Positions 9,166 to 16,610 of a DNA stretch of 62,820 nt are shown here, piece by piece; position 1 is the first letter of the stretch, and every line of letters starts with the position of its first letter. The translations under genes were made by a program, and so were the position numbers. Source of the DNA: Geoalkalibacter sp. (GTDB lineage Bacteria; Desulfobacterota; Desulfuromonadia; Desulfuromonadales; Geoalkalibacteraceae); the NCBI RefSeq assembly GCF_030604225.1, contig NZ_JAUVWH010000002.1, positions 1-62,820 of the forward strand, in the 5' to 3' direction. The notes under the pieces were generated by a model. The model was given only the letters and a program-made list of their open reading frames with translations, searched no databases and had not been told where the DNA came from.

Positions 9166-9630
9166 ATGTCGCGACTGCTGGTGGATGGCGATCTGCCCAT
9201 GCGCGCCGATGGCGAGCGCCCCTTTGTCATGGAGGGCTGGATCGACACGGCACCCTTCGAGGAGCTCATCGGCCTGCGCATCGAGATCGCGCAGGGCGGC
9301 AGGGCCCTGTTGAGCCTGCCTTTCACCGTCAAGCTGTCCCAGGGCGGCGGCCTGATGCACGGCGGCGCCCTAACGAGTCTGGCGGACACGGCGGTGGCCA
9401 TGGCCATCAAAAGCCTGCTGCCCGAGGGGACCCAATTCGCCACCACGGAGCTGAGTATGAAGTTTCTGGCTCCCGTGCGTGAGGGCCTGGTGACGGCCCG
9501 TGCCGAGGTGCGTGGTCCGCGGGGTCGCTCCTTTAGCGGCGAAGCGGTGTTGAGTGATGAGGAGGGCCGCGAGCTCGCCCGCTTTCATTCCGTGTTCCGC
9601 GTCGCGCGGGGCCAGGGGTTCGACGAATGA
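9166..9630 (+). CDS. hotdog-fold thioesterase, PaaI/YbgC-like
   Basis: A 154-residue single-domain hotdog protein. The catalytic signature of the PaaI-type group is visible in QGGGLMHGGALTSLADTAVAMA, followed by ATTELSMKFLAPVREG and the conserved strand RSFSGEAVLSDEEGRELA. Family members hydrolyse acyl- or aryl-CoA thioesters in the cytosol. AAAGGAGAG at 9151-9159 is well spaced for ATG 9166, which is preferred over the in-frame TTG six bases earlier. The stop overlaps the next start (ATGA). It may belong to the kinase/regulator transcript, being only 13 bases downstream. Confidence 0.85.
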   Translation: MSRLLVDGDLPMRADGERPFVMEGWIDTAPFEELIGLRIEIAQGGRALLSLPFTVKLSQGGGLMHGGALTSLADTAVAMAIKSLLPEGTQFATTELSMKFLAPVREGLVTARAEVRGPRGRSFSGEAVLSDEEGRELARFHSVFRVARGQGFDE

Positions 9631-10022
9631 CGCGCCGGGAATTCGAGGAACAGGTCGATCGCGCCATCGCCGCCATCCCCCGCGAATTTCTCGACCGCGT
9701 GGAAAATCTCTCCTTTCAGGTGCATGACTGGGCCGATGCCGACACCCTTGAAGCCGTGGGGCTTGAGGATCCCCGCGATCTGCTTGGCTACTACATGGGC
9801 TGGCCCCTGCCCGAGCGCACCAGCGAGTACGGCAGTTGTCCCCCCGATCTGATCCTCATCTATCAGCAAGCGGTGGAAAACTACGTCGATGAAACCGGCC
9901 TGCCCCTGGCCCAGGTGCTGCGCGAAACGGTGATGCACGAGTTGGCGCATTATTTCGGTTTTTCCGAAGAGGAAATGGATCTCATCGAGCAGTTGTGGGA
10001 AGAGAGCGCAGGCGATCCTTGA
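9627..10022 (+). CDS. zincin-like metallopeptidase family protein
   Basis: A 131-residue protein of the small bacterial zincin family. The HExxH zinc motif is in VMHELAHYFGFSEEEM, close to the C-terminus. The N-terminal opening FEEQVDRAIAAIPREFLDRVENLSFQVHDW and the segment LGYYMGWPLPERTSEYG are also typical. No signal peptide is present, so it is cytoplasmic. A peptidase substrate is not known for this family. The ATG overlaps the stop of the thioesterase gene, so the pair is translationally coupled. Confidence 0.85.
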   Translation: MTRREFEEQVDRAIAAIPREFLDRVENLSFQVHDWADADTLEAVGLEDPRDLLGYYMGWPLPERTSEYGSCPPDLILIYQQAVENYVDETGLPLAQVLRETVMHELAHYFGFSEEEMDLIEQLWEESAGDP

Positions 10023-10047
10023 CTTTACCTGGCCGAGGAAGTAAATA
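10019..10047 (+). promoter_or_regulatory. candidate sigma-70 promoter for the tlpA-ccdA pair
   Basis: TTGACT (10019-10024) and TAAATA (10042-10047) are separated by 17 bases, with a further TATAAA just downstream. The -35 overlaps the stop of the zincin gene. The ATG of the thioredoxin-like gene follows at 10085. Confidence 0.5.
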
Positions 10048-10084
10048 TATAAAATCTGGAATATTTTGAGGAAAGGACTTTTTC

Positions 10085-10621
10085 ATGCGTCGATTTTTCG
10101 CGGTTTTCGTTGCCCTGGCGGTCATCGCCGCTGCCCTGGCGGCCCTGGCCGGCTCTCCCCGGCCCGATGCGCCACCGGTATCCAGCGTGCGTGTGGGCAC
10201 GGTGGCGCCTGATTTTTCCCTGCCGACCTACGATGGGGGCACGGTGACTCTCTCCCAGCTGCGGGGCAAGGTCGTCATGATCAATTTCTGGGCGACCTGG
10301 TGCCCGCCCTGCCGCACGGAAAAACCCACCATGGAGACCCTGTACCAGAAGTTCCGCGAGCGCGGCGACTTCGAGTTGCTCGCCGTCAATGTCGAGGAGG
10401 ACGCGCGTCAGGCGCTGGCGTCCTATCTGGCCAGAACGCCCTACTCCTTCCCCATTCCCCTGGACAGCCAGGGGCAGGTGCAAAAGCTCTATCAGGTCTT
10501 TCGCTTCCCCGAGAGCTTCATCATCGACCGCAACGGCATCGTCGTCGATCATGTGATCGGCGCGCGCGACTGGTCCGATCCCAAAACCCTGGCCTATGTC
10601 GCCAAACTGCTCGAGGACTAA
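10085..10621 (+). CDS. TlpA/ResA-family thiol-disulfide oxidoreductase
   Basis: A 178-residue exported, membrane-anchored thioredoxin. A hydrophobic anchor spans residues 4-22, and the thioredoxin-fold domain covers about 35-178. The redox motif is WCPPC (C73, C76), with the cis-Pro region in FPESFIIDRNG. The opening VAPDFSLPTYDGGTVTLSQLRGKVVMINFWATW is diagnostic for the TlpA/ResA group. In cytochrome c maturation such proteins reduce apocytochrome heme-binding cysteines in the periplasm. CcdA, encoded 9 bases downstream, would supply the electrons. Confidence 0.92.
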   Translation: MRRFFAVFVALAVIAAALAALAGSPRPDAPPVSSVRVGTVAPDFSLPTYDGGTVTLSQLRGKVVMINFWATWCPPCRTEKPTMETLYQKFRERGDFELLAVNVEEDARQALASYLARTPYSFPIPLDSQGQVQKLYQVFRFPESFIIDRNGIVVDHVIGARDWSDPKTLAYVAKLLED

Positions 10622-10630
10622 GGGCATTTC

Positions 10631-11380
10631 ATGGAGAGCGGGGCCAACATCACTTTCTGGATCGCCTTTTCGGCGGGGATTCTGTCTTTTTTTTCTCCCT
10701 GCGTGTTGCCTCTTATTCCCTCCTATCTGACCTATATCACCGGCATTTCCTTCGGCCAGCTCAAGGATGCCAACCCCGGCACCAAGGTGCGGCTGGCGGT
10801 GGTTTTGCACTCCCTGGTCTTCATCGCCGGGTTTTCCCTGGTCTTCGTCACCCTGGGCGGCTTGGCCGGATGGGCCTCGCACAACTTCCAGGGCCATTTG
10901 CGCGAGGGGTTGGGCATCATCCAGAAAGTCGGCGGGGTGCTGATCTTTCTCTTTGGGGTGCATCTGTCCGGCCTCTTCCATTTCGGCGTTCTGCTTGGGG
11001 AAAAGCGCGTTCATCTGCAGAGCAAGCCGAGCGGTTTTCTGGGCACCTTGCTGGTCGGCATTGCCTTTGCCGCCGGTTGGACGCCCTGTATCGGGCCGAT
11101 TCTCGGCGCCATTCTGGCTCTGGCGGCGAGCACCACCGGCGGGGTGGGCAACGGCATCTATCTGCTTTCGGCCTATTCGGCGGGGTTGGGGATTCCCTTC
11201 CTCGTCTCCGGTCTGCTGTTCCACGGTTTTCTCTCTTTTTTCAATCGTTTCAAAAAGCACATCCGCATCATGGAAATTGCCACGGGCGTCCTGTTGATGC
11301 TGGTCGGCATCATGCTGTTCTTTAATCTTTTCAGCTACCTGACCGGCTACCTCTATCGCTGGCTGCCGATGCTCGGCTGA
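10631..11380 (+). CDS. ccdA: CcdA-type cytochrome c biogenesis/thiol-reducing membrane protein
   Basis: A 249-residue integral membrane protein with six hydrophobic segments. The two redox cysteines of the family are C24 in FFSPCVLPLIPSYL and C153 in GWTPCIGPILGAIL, each at the start of a transmembrane helix. CcdA passes electrons from cytoplasmic thioredoxin to periplasmic TlpA/ResA-like proteins, and such a partner is encoded directly upstream. This fits the large c-type cytochrome load expected in a Geobacter-like organism. Confidence 0.93.
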   Translation: MESGANITFWIAFSAGILSFFSPCVLPLIPSYLTYITGISFGQLKDANPGTKVRLAVVLHSLVFIAGFSLVFVTLGGLAGWASHNFQGHLREGLGIIQKVGGVLIFLFGVHLSGLFHFGVLLGEKRVHLQSKPSGFLGTLLVGIAFAAGWTPCIGPILGAILALAASTTGGVGNGIYLLSAYSAGLGIPFLVSGLLFHGFLSFFNRFKKHIRIMEIATGVLLMLVGIMLFFNLFSYLTGYLYRWLPMLG

Positions 11381-11466
11381 TGGGCCGCTTTGTCCTCGCG
11401 CATGAATAATGCCTTGACATCGGGTTGAAATTGGGCTACGCATTTCATTTTCAACAGGAGGGTGCC

Positions 11467-11898
11467 TTGGGTAAAATCCGTGAAACCTTTCGTCGCTATC
11501 TCAGCGACAAAGGCCTGAAATCGACCCAGCAACGCGAGATCATTCTCGATGAATTCCTGCGCGCCGGCTCCCATCTCTCCACGGAAGAACTTTATCTGCG
11601 CATCCGCCGCCAACATCCAAACATTGGCTATGCCACGGTCTATCGCACCCTGAAGCTTTTCTCCGAATGCGGCATCGCCGAGGAGCATAATTTCGGCGAC
11701 GGCCAAACCCGCTACGAGTCCGTGGCCGGTGAGGAACATCACGATCATCTGATCTGCACCGGCTGCAAGCGCATCATCGAGTTTGAAGACCCGCGCATCG
11801 AATCCCTGCAGGACGAGGTCGCCCGTCTTCACGACTTCAAGATCCTCGATCACCGCCTTGAGCTCTATGGACTTTGCTCTGAGTGCCGTCAGAAATGA
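11467..11898 (+). CDS. Fur-family metal-responsive repressor
   Basis: A 143-residue regulator. The winged-helix domain (about 5-85) contains STQQREIILDEF and the recognition helix region GYATVYRTLKLF. The dimerisation/metal domain has HHDH at 91-94, the pair C97/C100 (CTGC) and a second pair C137/C140 (CSEC), which suggests a structural zinc. The start chosen is TTG at 11467, behind AGGAGG at 11456-11461; residues upstream do not match the family. Fur itself is the best call because a Fur-box-like site and feoB follow directly; Zur or PerR cannot be excluded by sequence alone. Confidence 0.9.
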   Translation: MGKIRETFRRYLSDKGLKSTQQREIILDEFLRAGSHLSTEELYLRIRRQHPNIGYATVYRTLKLFSECGIAEEHNFGDGQTRYESVAGEEHHDHLICTGCKRIIEFEDPRIESLQDEVARLHDFKILDHRLELYGLCSECRQK

Positions 11899-11910
11899 CG
11901 GCAATTTTTT
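11884..11910 (+). terminator. intrinsic terminator of the fur gene
   Basis: A 7-bp stem TGCCGTC/GACGGCA (11884-11890, 11897-11903) with a 6-base loop is followed by ATTTTTT. It overlaps the fur stop codon and separates fur from the feo operon. Confidence 0.75.
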
Positions 11911-11941
11911 GGATGTTTCCATGAAAATGATTATCAATCTT
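11909..11941 (+). promoter_or_regulatory. Fur box overlapping the feoB promoter
   Basis: AATGATTATCAAT (11926-11938) matches 11 of 13 central positions of the classic Fur operator (AATGATAATCATT). It covers the -10 (TATCAA, 11932-11937) of a candidate promoter whose -35 is TTGGAT (11909-11914) with a 17-base spacer. Iron-bound Fur would block feoB transcription here. Confidence 0.6.
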
Positions 11942-11958
11942 GGGCATGGGTTCTCCGC

Positions 11959-13926
11959 ATGAAAAAGTCATCTCCGTCTACCGCCGGCGGCCACCCCAAG
12001 GTGATTCTGGTCGGCAACCCCAATGTCGGCAAGAGTGTCCTGTTCAATGCGCTGACCGGCGCCTACACCACCGTGTCCAATTATCCCGGTACCTCGGTCG
12101 AAGTCTCGCGGGGCTTTTGCGACCTGCAGGGTTCTCGCTTCGAAATCCTCGATACGCCGGGGATGTATTCGCTCATGCCGATTACCGAGGAAGAGCGGGT
12201 GGCGCGTACCATTTTGCTCGAGGAGGCGCCCCATCTGGTGCTGCATGTGCTGGATGCGCGCAACATCGAGCGCATGCTGCCCATGACCCTTCAGCTCATC
12301 GAGGCGGGGTTGCCCGTGGCGTTGGTCGTCAACATCATGGATGAGGCCGAGCGGCTGGGCATGTCCATCGACACGGAGCTGCTTCAGGAGAAGCTCGGCA
12401 TCCCCGTCATCGCCGCCGCCACCGCCCGCAAGCGCGGCGTGCAGGAAATTCGCGATCTGATTGGCTCCCACGCGGGTCAGCCGCGCGCGGTATTTGGCTA
12501 CGCGGCCGATTTGGAAAGCGACGTGCGGCGGGTGGCGAACCATCTGAAGGGCGATTACCGCCTTTCTACGCGGTCCCTGGCCTTGCTGCTCATGCAGCGC
12601 GACGCGGAAATCGACAGCCTGGTGGCCAAGGTGGAGGGCGCGGGTTACGCCCAGGTTGTCGAGGCCGTCAACGCCGTCGTCTTTGAGCGGCGCGTCGATC
12701 TGCATCTGCGCATCAGCCTAGAGCGCAAACGCATCTGCAAGGGCCTGCTCGAGGCGGTGGTGCGCCAGCGGCCCCTGACCGGCCTGAGCTTTGCCGAGCG
12801 ACTCTCCGGTTGGACCATGAATCCCTGGACCGGCGTGCCGATTCTGCTGGCGGTTCTGTATTTCGGTCTTTATCAGGTGGTCGGCGGCTTCGGCGCGGGG
12901 ACCATCGTCGACTTTCTCGAAGGAACCCTGTTCGAGGAGGCCATCAACCCCTGGCTTGAGGGGCTCGGGGACCATTATCTGCCCTGGGAATGGCTTTATG
13001 AACTTTTGGTGGGCGAATACGGCGTGTTGACCCTGGGGGTACGCTATGCCGTGGCTTTGGTGCTGCCGATTGTCGGGACCTTTTTCCTGGTCTTTTCGGT
13101 GATCGAGGATACCGGCTATTTCCCGCGTCTGGCTCTGCTGGTGGACCGGATTTTCAAGCGTATCGGCCTGAACGGCCGGGCGGTCATTCCCATGGTGCTC
13201 GGTTTTGGTTGCGACACCATGGCCACCATGGTCACCCGCACCCTCGAAACCAACCGCGAGCGGATCATCGCCACGGTCCTGCTCGCCTTGGCCATTCCTT
13301 GCAGCGCCCAACTCGGGGTCATTCTCGGCCTGCTCTCCGGCGTTCCCGGCGCCCTGGCGGTGTGGACGCTCTGCATTCTGGTCATTTTTCTGGTGATCGG
13401 ATTTCTTGCGGCACGGGTGCTGCCGGGCGAGCAGCCCATGTTCTACATGGAAATTCCCCCCCTGCGGCTGCCCCAGATCCGCAACGTACTGGTCAAGACC
13501 CTGACCCGCATGCAGTCGTATTTCCTGGAAATCTTTCCTCTGTTCATCTTCGCTTCGGTGCTGCTCTGGGCGGGCAAGATGACCGGGATGCTCGAGGGCC
13601 TGGTGGGGGCCATGGCGCCTTTGATGCAGGTTCTGGGGCTGCCCGCCGAGGCCGCCGCTGCTTTTATCTTCGGCTTCTTTCGACGCGATTTCGGCGCTGC
13701 GGGCCTCTACGATCTGCAAACCAGCGGCCTATTGTCGCCCGTGCAGTTGACCGTGGCGGCGGTTACGCTGACTCTGTTCGTGCCCTGCATCGCCCAGTTT
13801 CTGATGATGAAAAAAGAGCGGGGCTGGAAGGTTTCCCTTGGTATACTGGTTTTTGTTTCCCTGTTGGCCTTTGCCGTCGGAATCAGCCTGAATCGGATGT
13901 TGCTATGGAGCGGCCTGCTCTCATGA
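11959..13926 (+). CDS. feoB: ferrous iron transporter B
   Basis: A 655-residue inner-membrane Fe(II) transporter. The N-terminal G domain has G1 GNPNVGKS (19-26), the switch YPGTSVEVSRG, G3 DTPGMYS (65-71) and G4-type NIMD. A helical linker (to about 270) is followed by the membrane part with paired Gate domains and the cytosolic-facing FGCDTMATMVTRTLE segment. It is somewhat shorter than the 770-residue E. coli protein. FeoA is encoded separately downstream as a fusion to a DtxR-like regulator. The stop overlaps the start of a 60-aa zinc-ribbon gene. A Fur box lies upstream. Confidence 0.96.
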   Translation: MKKSSPSTAGGHPKVILVGNPNVGKSVLFNALTGAYTTVSNYPGTSVEVSRGFCDLQGSRFEILDTPGMYSLMPITEEERVARTILLEEAPHLVLHVLDARNIERMLPMTLQLIEAGLPVALVVNIMDEAERLGMSIDTELLQEKLGIPVIAAATARKRGVQEIRDLIGSHAGQPRAVFGYAADLESDVRRVANHLKGDYRLSTRSLALLLMQRDAEIDSLVAKVEGAGYAQVVEAVNAVVFERRVDLHLRISLERKRICKGLLEAVVRQRPLTGLSFAERLSGWTMNPWTGVPILLAVLYFGLYQVVGGFGAGTIVDFLEGTLFEEAINPWLEGLGDHYLPWEWLYELLVGEYGVLTLGVRYAVALVLPIVGTFFLVFSVIEDTGYFPRLALLVDRIFKRIGLNGRAVIPMVLGFGCDTMATMVTRTLETNRERIIATVLLALAIPCSAQLGVILGLLSGVPGALAVWTLCILVIFLVIGFLAARVLPGEQPMFYMEIPPLRLPQIRNVLVKTLTRMQSYFLEIFPLFIFASVLLWAGKMTGMLEGLVGAMAPLMQVLGLPAEAAAAFIFGFFRRDFGAAGLYDLQTSGLLSPVQLTVAAVTLTLFVPCIAQFLMMKKERGWKVSLGILVFVSLLAFAVGISLNRMLLWSGLLS

Positions 13927-14105
13927 CCTGCGGCTTCTGTGGCCGCGAGATTCCCGAGGAAAAGCCGCAACGCGCCTGCGGCCAGTGTTTCGGGGGTTGC
14001 CGCAATGTTCACTGCCCCTGGTGCGGCTACAAGAATCCGCTGCCGCCCGCGGCACTCAGGCGTTGGCTGAGAAAAAAAGATTCGCAAGACGAGGAGTCGA
14101 CATGA
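13923..14105 (+). CDS. 60-aa cysteine-rich zinc-ribbon protein of the feo operon
   Basis: A tiny basic protein starting MTCGFCGREIPEE. It contains three CxxC pairs (C3/C6, C19/C22, C31/C34) plus C26 and H30, enough for one or two zinc or iron-sulfur sites. The remainder is Pro/Arg/Lys-rich. Its ATG overlaps the feoB stop (ATGA), and its TGA overlaps the ATG of the DtxR-FeoA gene. This double coupling argues strongly for a real gene. Position and size recall FeoC, a small Cys-containing Feo accessory protein, but I see no FeoC winged-helix pattern. Function is unassigned. Confidence 0.8.
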   Translation: MTCGFCGREIPEEKPQRACGQCFGGCRNVHCPWCGYKNPLPPAALRRWLRKKDSQDEEST

Positions 14106-14749
14106 AAGTTTCGCCCAAGGCGGAGGAAATTCTCGAGGCGTTATGGATTGCCACGGAAGAGGAGGGCGAGAACGCCGCGCATCTGAGCACCCTGGGCGTC
14201 GGCCCCGAAGATGAGGCCCTGGCCGAGCTCGACAGGCTGGCCTATATCGAAATCAGCGGCGACCGCGTCTACCTTCGCAAGGAGGGCCGTCCCGAGGCCC
14301 GCATGACGGTGCGCCGACATCGTTTGGCCGAGCGCCTGATGATGGATATTCTCGACGTCAAGGGCGGCGAGGGCAACGCCAAGGCCTGCGAACTCGAACA
14401 CTTGCTGCACCAGGGTGTCGATACCAAGATCTGCACCCTGCTTAATCATCCCACCACCTGTCCTCACGGCAAGCCCATTCCCCCGGGGCGCTGCTGCGAG
14501 GAGGCGCGCAGCAAGGGCGCGGTCGGCGTGGTCGCCCTGACTGAGCTCAAGGCCGGTGAAGGCGGCGAGATCGCCTATCTGGCCACGGGAGATTCCAGGA
14601 AGATGCAGAAGCTCATGAGCATGGGGGTTTTGCCGGGGACTCCCCTGGCGCTGCGGCAGACCTTTCCTTCCTTTGTCTTTCAGGTCGGAAATTCCCAGTT
14701 TGCCGTGGATCAGGAGTTGGCGCGGGAAATTTTCGTGCGGAAGGGCTAA
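14102..14749 (+). CDS. DtxR-type metalloregulator fused to a FeoA (SH3-like) domain
   Basis: A 215-residue fusion. The N-terminal winged helix (about 1-65) and the metal-binding/dimerisation helix region (MTVRRHRLAERLMMDIL … NAKACELEHLL) match the DtxR/IdeR/MntR family. A Cys/His-rich patch follows (C-x-LLNHPTTCPHGKPIPPGRCC). The last 75 residues are a FeoA-type domain (VALTELKAGEGGEIAYL … LMSMGVLPGTPLALRQTFPSFVFQVGNSQFAVD). It probably senses iron or manganese, represses a regulon, and may interact with FeoB through the FeoA part; the last point is inference. Its stop overlaps the stop of the convergent AMMECR1 gene by four bases. Confidence 0.85.
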   Translation: MKVSPKAEEILEALWIATEEEGENAAHLSTLGVGPEDEALAELDRLAYIEISGDRVYLRKEGRPEARMTVRRHRLAERLMMDILDVKGGEGNAKACELEHLLHQGVDTKICTLLNHPTTCPHGKPIPPGRCCEEARSKGAVGVVALTELKAGEGGEIAYLATGDSRKMQKLMSMGVLPGTPLALRQTFPSFVFQVGNSQFAVDQELAREIFVRKG

Positions 14750-15297
14750 TCCTCGCTGAAAATCTGGGCACTGAAGATGTAGATCTCGGCGTCGTCGTCC
14801 TGCCAGGCGTTGGTGGGCAGACCGGCCTTGATGCAGGTCTGCTTGAGAAAGGTCTGGCGATCCCAGCCGTGTTCGGTGGCCACCTGGGGCAGAAGAACCC
14901 CGCGGTAATAGCCTTTTTCGATGTAGATGCCGTGCTTGCCGACTTCGATTTCCTCGATGCCGTCAATCTTTTTCAAAGGGGAAAGGACGGAAATTTCCAG
15001 GGAGAAATCGTCGAGATCCTCGGATTTCATGGGATAGAAACGCGGATCCTTGGTGGCCGAGGCCACCGCCATTTCGGCGACCTCCCTGAAAAGCGGACGT
15101 TCCGATTGGAAATTGCCGATGCAGCCCCGCAGCTGACCGTTTTTCTTGATTGTGACGAAGCTGCCGTTGCGCCGGTTGAGGGATTTTTCCTCGCGCGGCA
15201 CGGGTTCAAAGGATCCCTGCCGCACAAAATCGACAATGGCCCGCCGGGCCGCCTCGAGCAGGATGGCTTTTTCCGCGTCCGTCAGTGGCTTGTCCAA
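14746..15297 (-). CDS. AMMECR1-domain protein (AmmeMemoRadiSam system protein A)
   Basis: A 183-residue cytosolic protein of the AMMECR1 family. Hallmarks are NGSFVTIKKNGQLRGCIGNFQSE and the following AVASATKDPRFYPM and ISVLSPLKKI segments. In many genomes it sits beside a Memo-like protein and a radical SAM enzyme (AmmeMemoRadiSam system), whose biochemical role is unclear. Neither partner is nearby here. The start is TTG 15297, preceded by GGAGG at good spacing. The in-frame upstream ATG would include a structured non-coding region and an odd N-terminus. Confidence 0.88.
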   Translation of the reverse strand: MDKPLTDAEKAILLEAARRAIVDFVRQGSFEPVPREEKSLNRRNGSFVTIKKNGQLRGCIGNFQSERPLFREVAEMAVASATKDPRFYPMKSEDLDDFSLEISVLSPLKKIDGIEEIEVGKHGIYIEKGYYRGVLLPQVATEHGWDRQTFLKQTCIKAGLPTNAWQDDDAEIYIFSAQIFSED

Positions 15298-15399
15298 GGG
15301 AATCCTCCGCGCCGGGGAATGCTGGGGTGGAGCTGAAAGCGGCCCCAATATAATCAGATCCCTGCCTTTTTTCAAGAAGTTCCTGAGCCTCTGGATTTT

Positions 15400-15470
15400 C
15401 GGCATAAAAAAAGCCCCAGGCTCAGGAGGAGGGAGCGCCAGGGCAAAAATCGTTTCGGATCTTGCCCTGG
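15400..15470 (-). ncRNA. candidate structured RNA or ammA leader (hairpin plus U-tract)
   Basis: Read on the minus strand, a 9-bp inverted repeat (15462-15470 with 15438-15446, CCAGGGCAA/TTGCCCTGG, 15-base loop) is followed by AGCC-TGG-GGCT (15422-15412) and seven T residues. That would make a 65-70 base transcript with its own terminator. A second 9-bp repeat (15418-15426 with 15382-15390) overlaps the terminator stem and could compete with it. A near-consensus sigma-54 promoter ends about 10 bases before the first hairpin. The alternative is a structured 5' leader of the AMMECR1 gene. No expression evidence is available. Confidence 0.35.
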
Positions 15471-15476
15471 ATAAAA

Positions 15477-15492
15477 TGCAATCTGAATGCCA
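15477..15492 (-). promoter_or_regulatory. candidate sigma-54 (-24/-12) promoter
   Basis: On the minus strand the 16 bases read TGGCATTCAGATTGCA, giving TGGCA and TTGCA at the exact sigma-54 spacing. Only the sixth base differs from the usual core. The predicted start, about 15466, falls at the 5' edge of the hairpin described at 15400-15470. Confidence 0.5.
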
Positions 15493-15641
15493 ATGTCGTT
15501 AAAATTAATTCATTGAATCGGCATGGGACCTAACTCGGCATGATTAAACAGAATTTATTACATCGGGGTTTTTCGGCGGAAGGCTCGGCGGTTCCCTGAG
15601 GTCGGCAAAGCACCAGGGAGGCGGGCAAATCGCGTTTTTTG

Positions 15642-15905
15642 TCACGGCTTGCGACGATTTCTGACATGCACGACATAGCCGCAGTCCTCGGGTAGCCAGT
15701 TGATTTCCGCCACCAGTTCCGGAGTGAGTTGCAAACAGCCTTCACCGACGGTAAAGCGCTTGGCGTAAACCCGACACTCGCGACTGTGAATGTCAAGATG
15801 ACGACAGGCGATGCGGGTATAGGTGATGCGGGTGCCGTCGATCCACTTCTCGAAACAGCATTGGCCACACCGCCGACACAGATTTTCCCATTGCTCTTGA
15901 GTCAA
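15642..15905 (-). CDS. YkgJ-family cysteine cluster protein
   Basis: An 87-residue cytosolic protein with the Cys pattern of the YkgJ/UPF0153 metal-binding family: CRRCGQCCFEKW near the N-terminus, then CRHLDIHSRECRVYAKR, GCLQL and a final Cys in PEDCGYVVH. The clusters probably bind zinc or an iron-sulfur centre; no reaction is known. The start chosen is TTG 15905, with GGAAGG upstream and no overlap with the Nudix gene. A longer TTG start at 15950 would overlap that gene by 41 bases. Co-transcription with the Nudix gene is likely. Confidence 0.8.
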   Translation of the reverse strand: MTQEQWENLCRRCGQCCFEKWIDGTRITYTRIACRHLDIHSRECRVYAKRFTVGEGCLQLTPELVAEINWLPEDCGYVVHVRNRRKP

Positions 15906-15909
15906 GGAA

Positions 15910-16524
15910 TCAATCCTTCCCGTCCGGATACGCCGAAGGGCGCGGGTCAACCGACCAGCCCAGCCGCTCGAAAAACCCCATGACCAGACGGTAGGTGATG
16001 CCCCAGAGCACCTTGTGTCCCGGGCCGAGCAGGTCGATGGCGGGCCGGGTCAGGGCGCTGCCGTTGAAATGCACCACTGCCGGTCCGTGGCGGCGGGGAT
16101 CGCGAAGCGTGGTCAGGGGCGTCCAGAAGGCCTGCTCAACCTCTTCGCTCAGGGTCAGGCCGACCGGCAGGCCGATGCCATAGACAAAGCCGGACACGAC
16201 GACGGGCAAGTGGGCGCCGGCAATATCGTCGAGGCGCCCGAGATTTAGGGCCTGTTGAAGATCGAGGCCGAGTTCCTCCCATGTTTCCCGCTCCGCCGCG
16301 GCCTGCGGGCCGCTGTCGCAAGGTTCAAGGCGTCCGCCGGGAAACGCCAGGTCTCCCGACCAGGGGTCACCGGGGCGGGGTGCGCGCTTAATGAACAATA
16401 TCCCCAAGCCCTCTGCGCGTTGACCCAGGATCAGGGCCACCGCAGAGCGGGCAGGGCCGGGTTCTTCAAGAATTCGTGCCGGACGTTGGGCGAGTTGGCG
16501 GCGGATGTCGTCGAAGGAATGCAT
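15910..16524 (-). CDS. Nudix hydrolase, CoA pyrophosphatase type (NudL-like)
   Basis: A 204-residue Nudix enzyme. The Nudix helix is GGRLEPCDSGPQAAAERETWEELGL, with the extended spacing seen in CoA pyrophosphatases. The preceding strand ARSAVALILGQRAEGLGILFIKRAPRPGDPWSGDLAFPGG also fits. Family members cleave CoA and its derivatives to 4'-phosphopantetheine and adenosine bisphosphate. The start is taken as ATG 16524 (MHSFDDIRRQL), where family similarity begins. An upstream in-frame ATG at 16572 is possible. It is transcribed divergently from bpt. Confidence 0.85.
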   Translation of the reverse strand: MHSFDDIRRQLAQRPARILEEPGPARSAVALILGQRAEGLGILFIKRAPRPGDPWSGDLAFPGGRLEPCDSGPQAAAERETWEELGLDLQQALNLGRLDDIAGAHLPVVVSGFVYGIGLPVGLTLSEEVEQAFWTPLTTLRDPRRHGPAVVHFNGSALTRPAIDLLGPGHKVLWGITYRLVMGFFERLGWSVDPRPSAYPDGKD

Positions 16525-16610
16525 GGTGTATACGCAAGTTGCCGGATTGACCACAAAACCGAGTTGTGACATGCTCTCGACTATCGCAAACCGGGGGGCT
16601 ATTTGCAAGC

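Noticed and set aside
8162-9446. Antisense frames across the sigma-54 regulator and thioesterase genes
   Set aside because: No domain or ribosome site; the plus-strand genes explain the region.
15298-15641. Cyclic-di-GMP (GEMM) riboswitch in the gap
   Set aside because: The conserved GEMM core around the AAA and GCACAGGGCAAACC-type segment is absent; the hairpins are of another kind.
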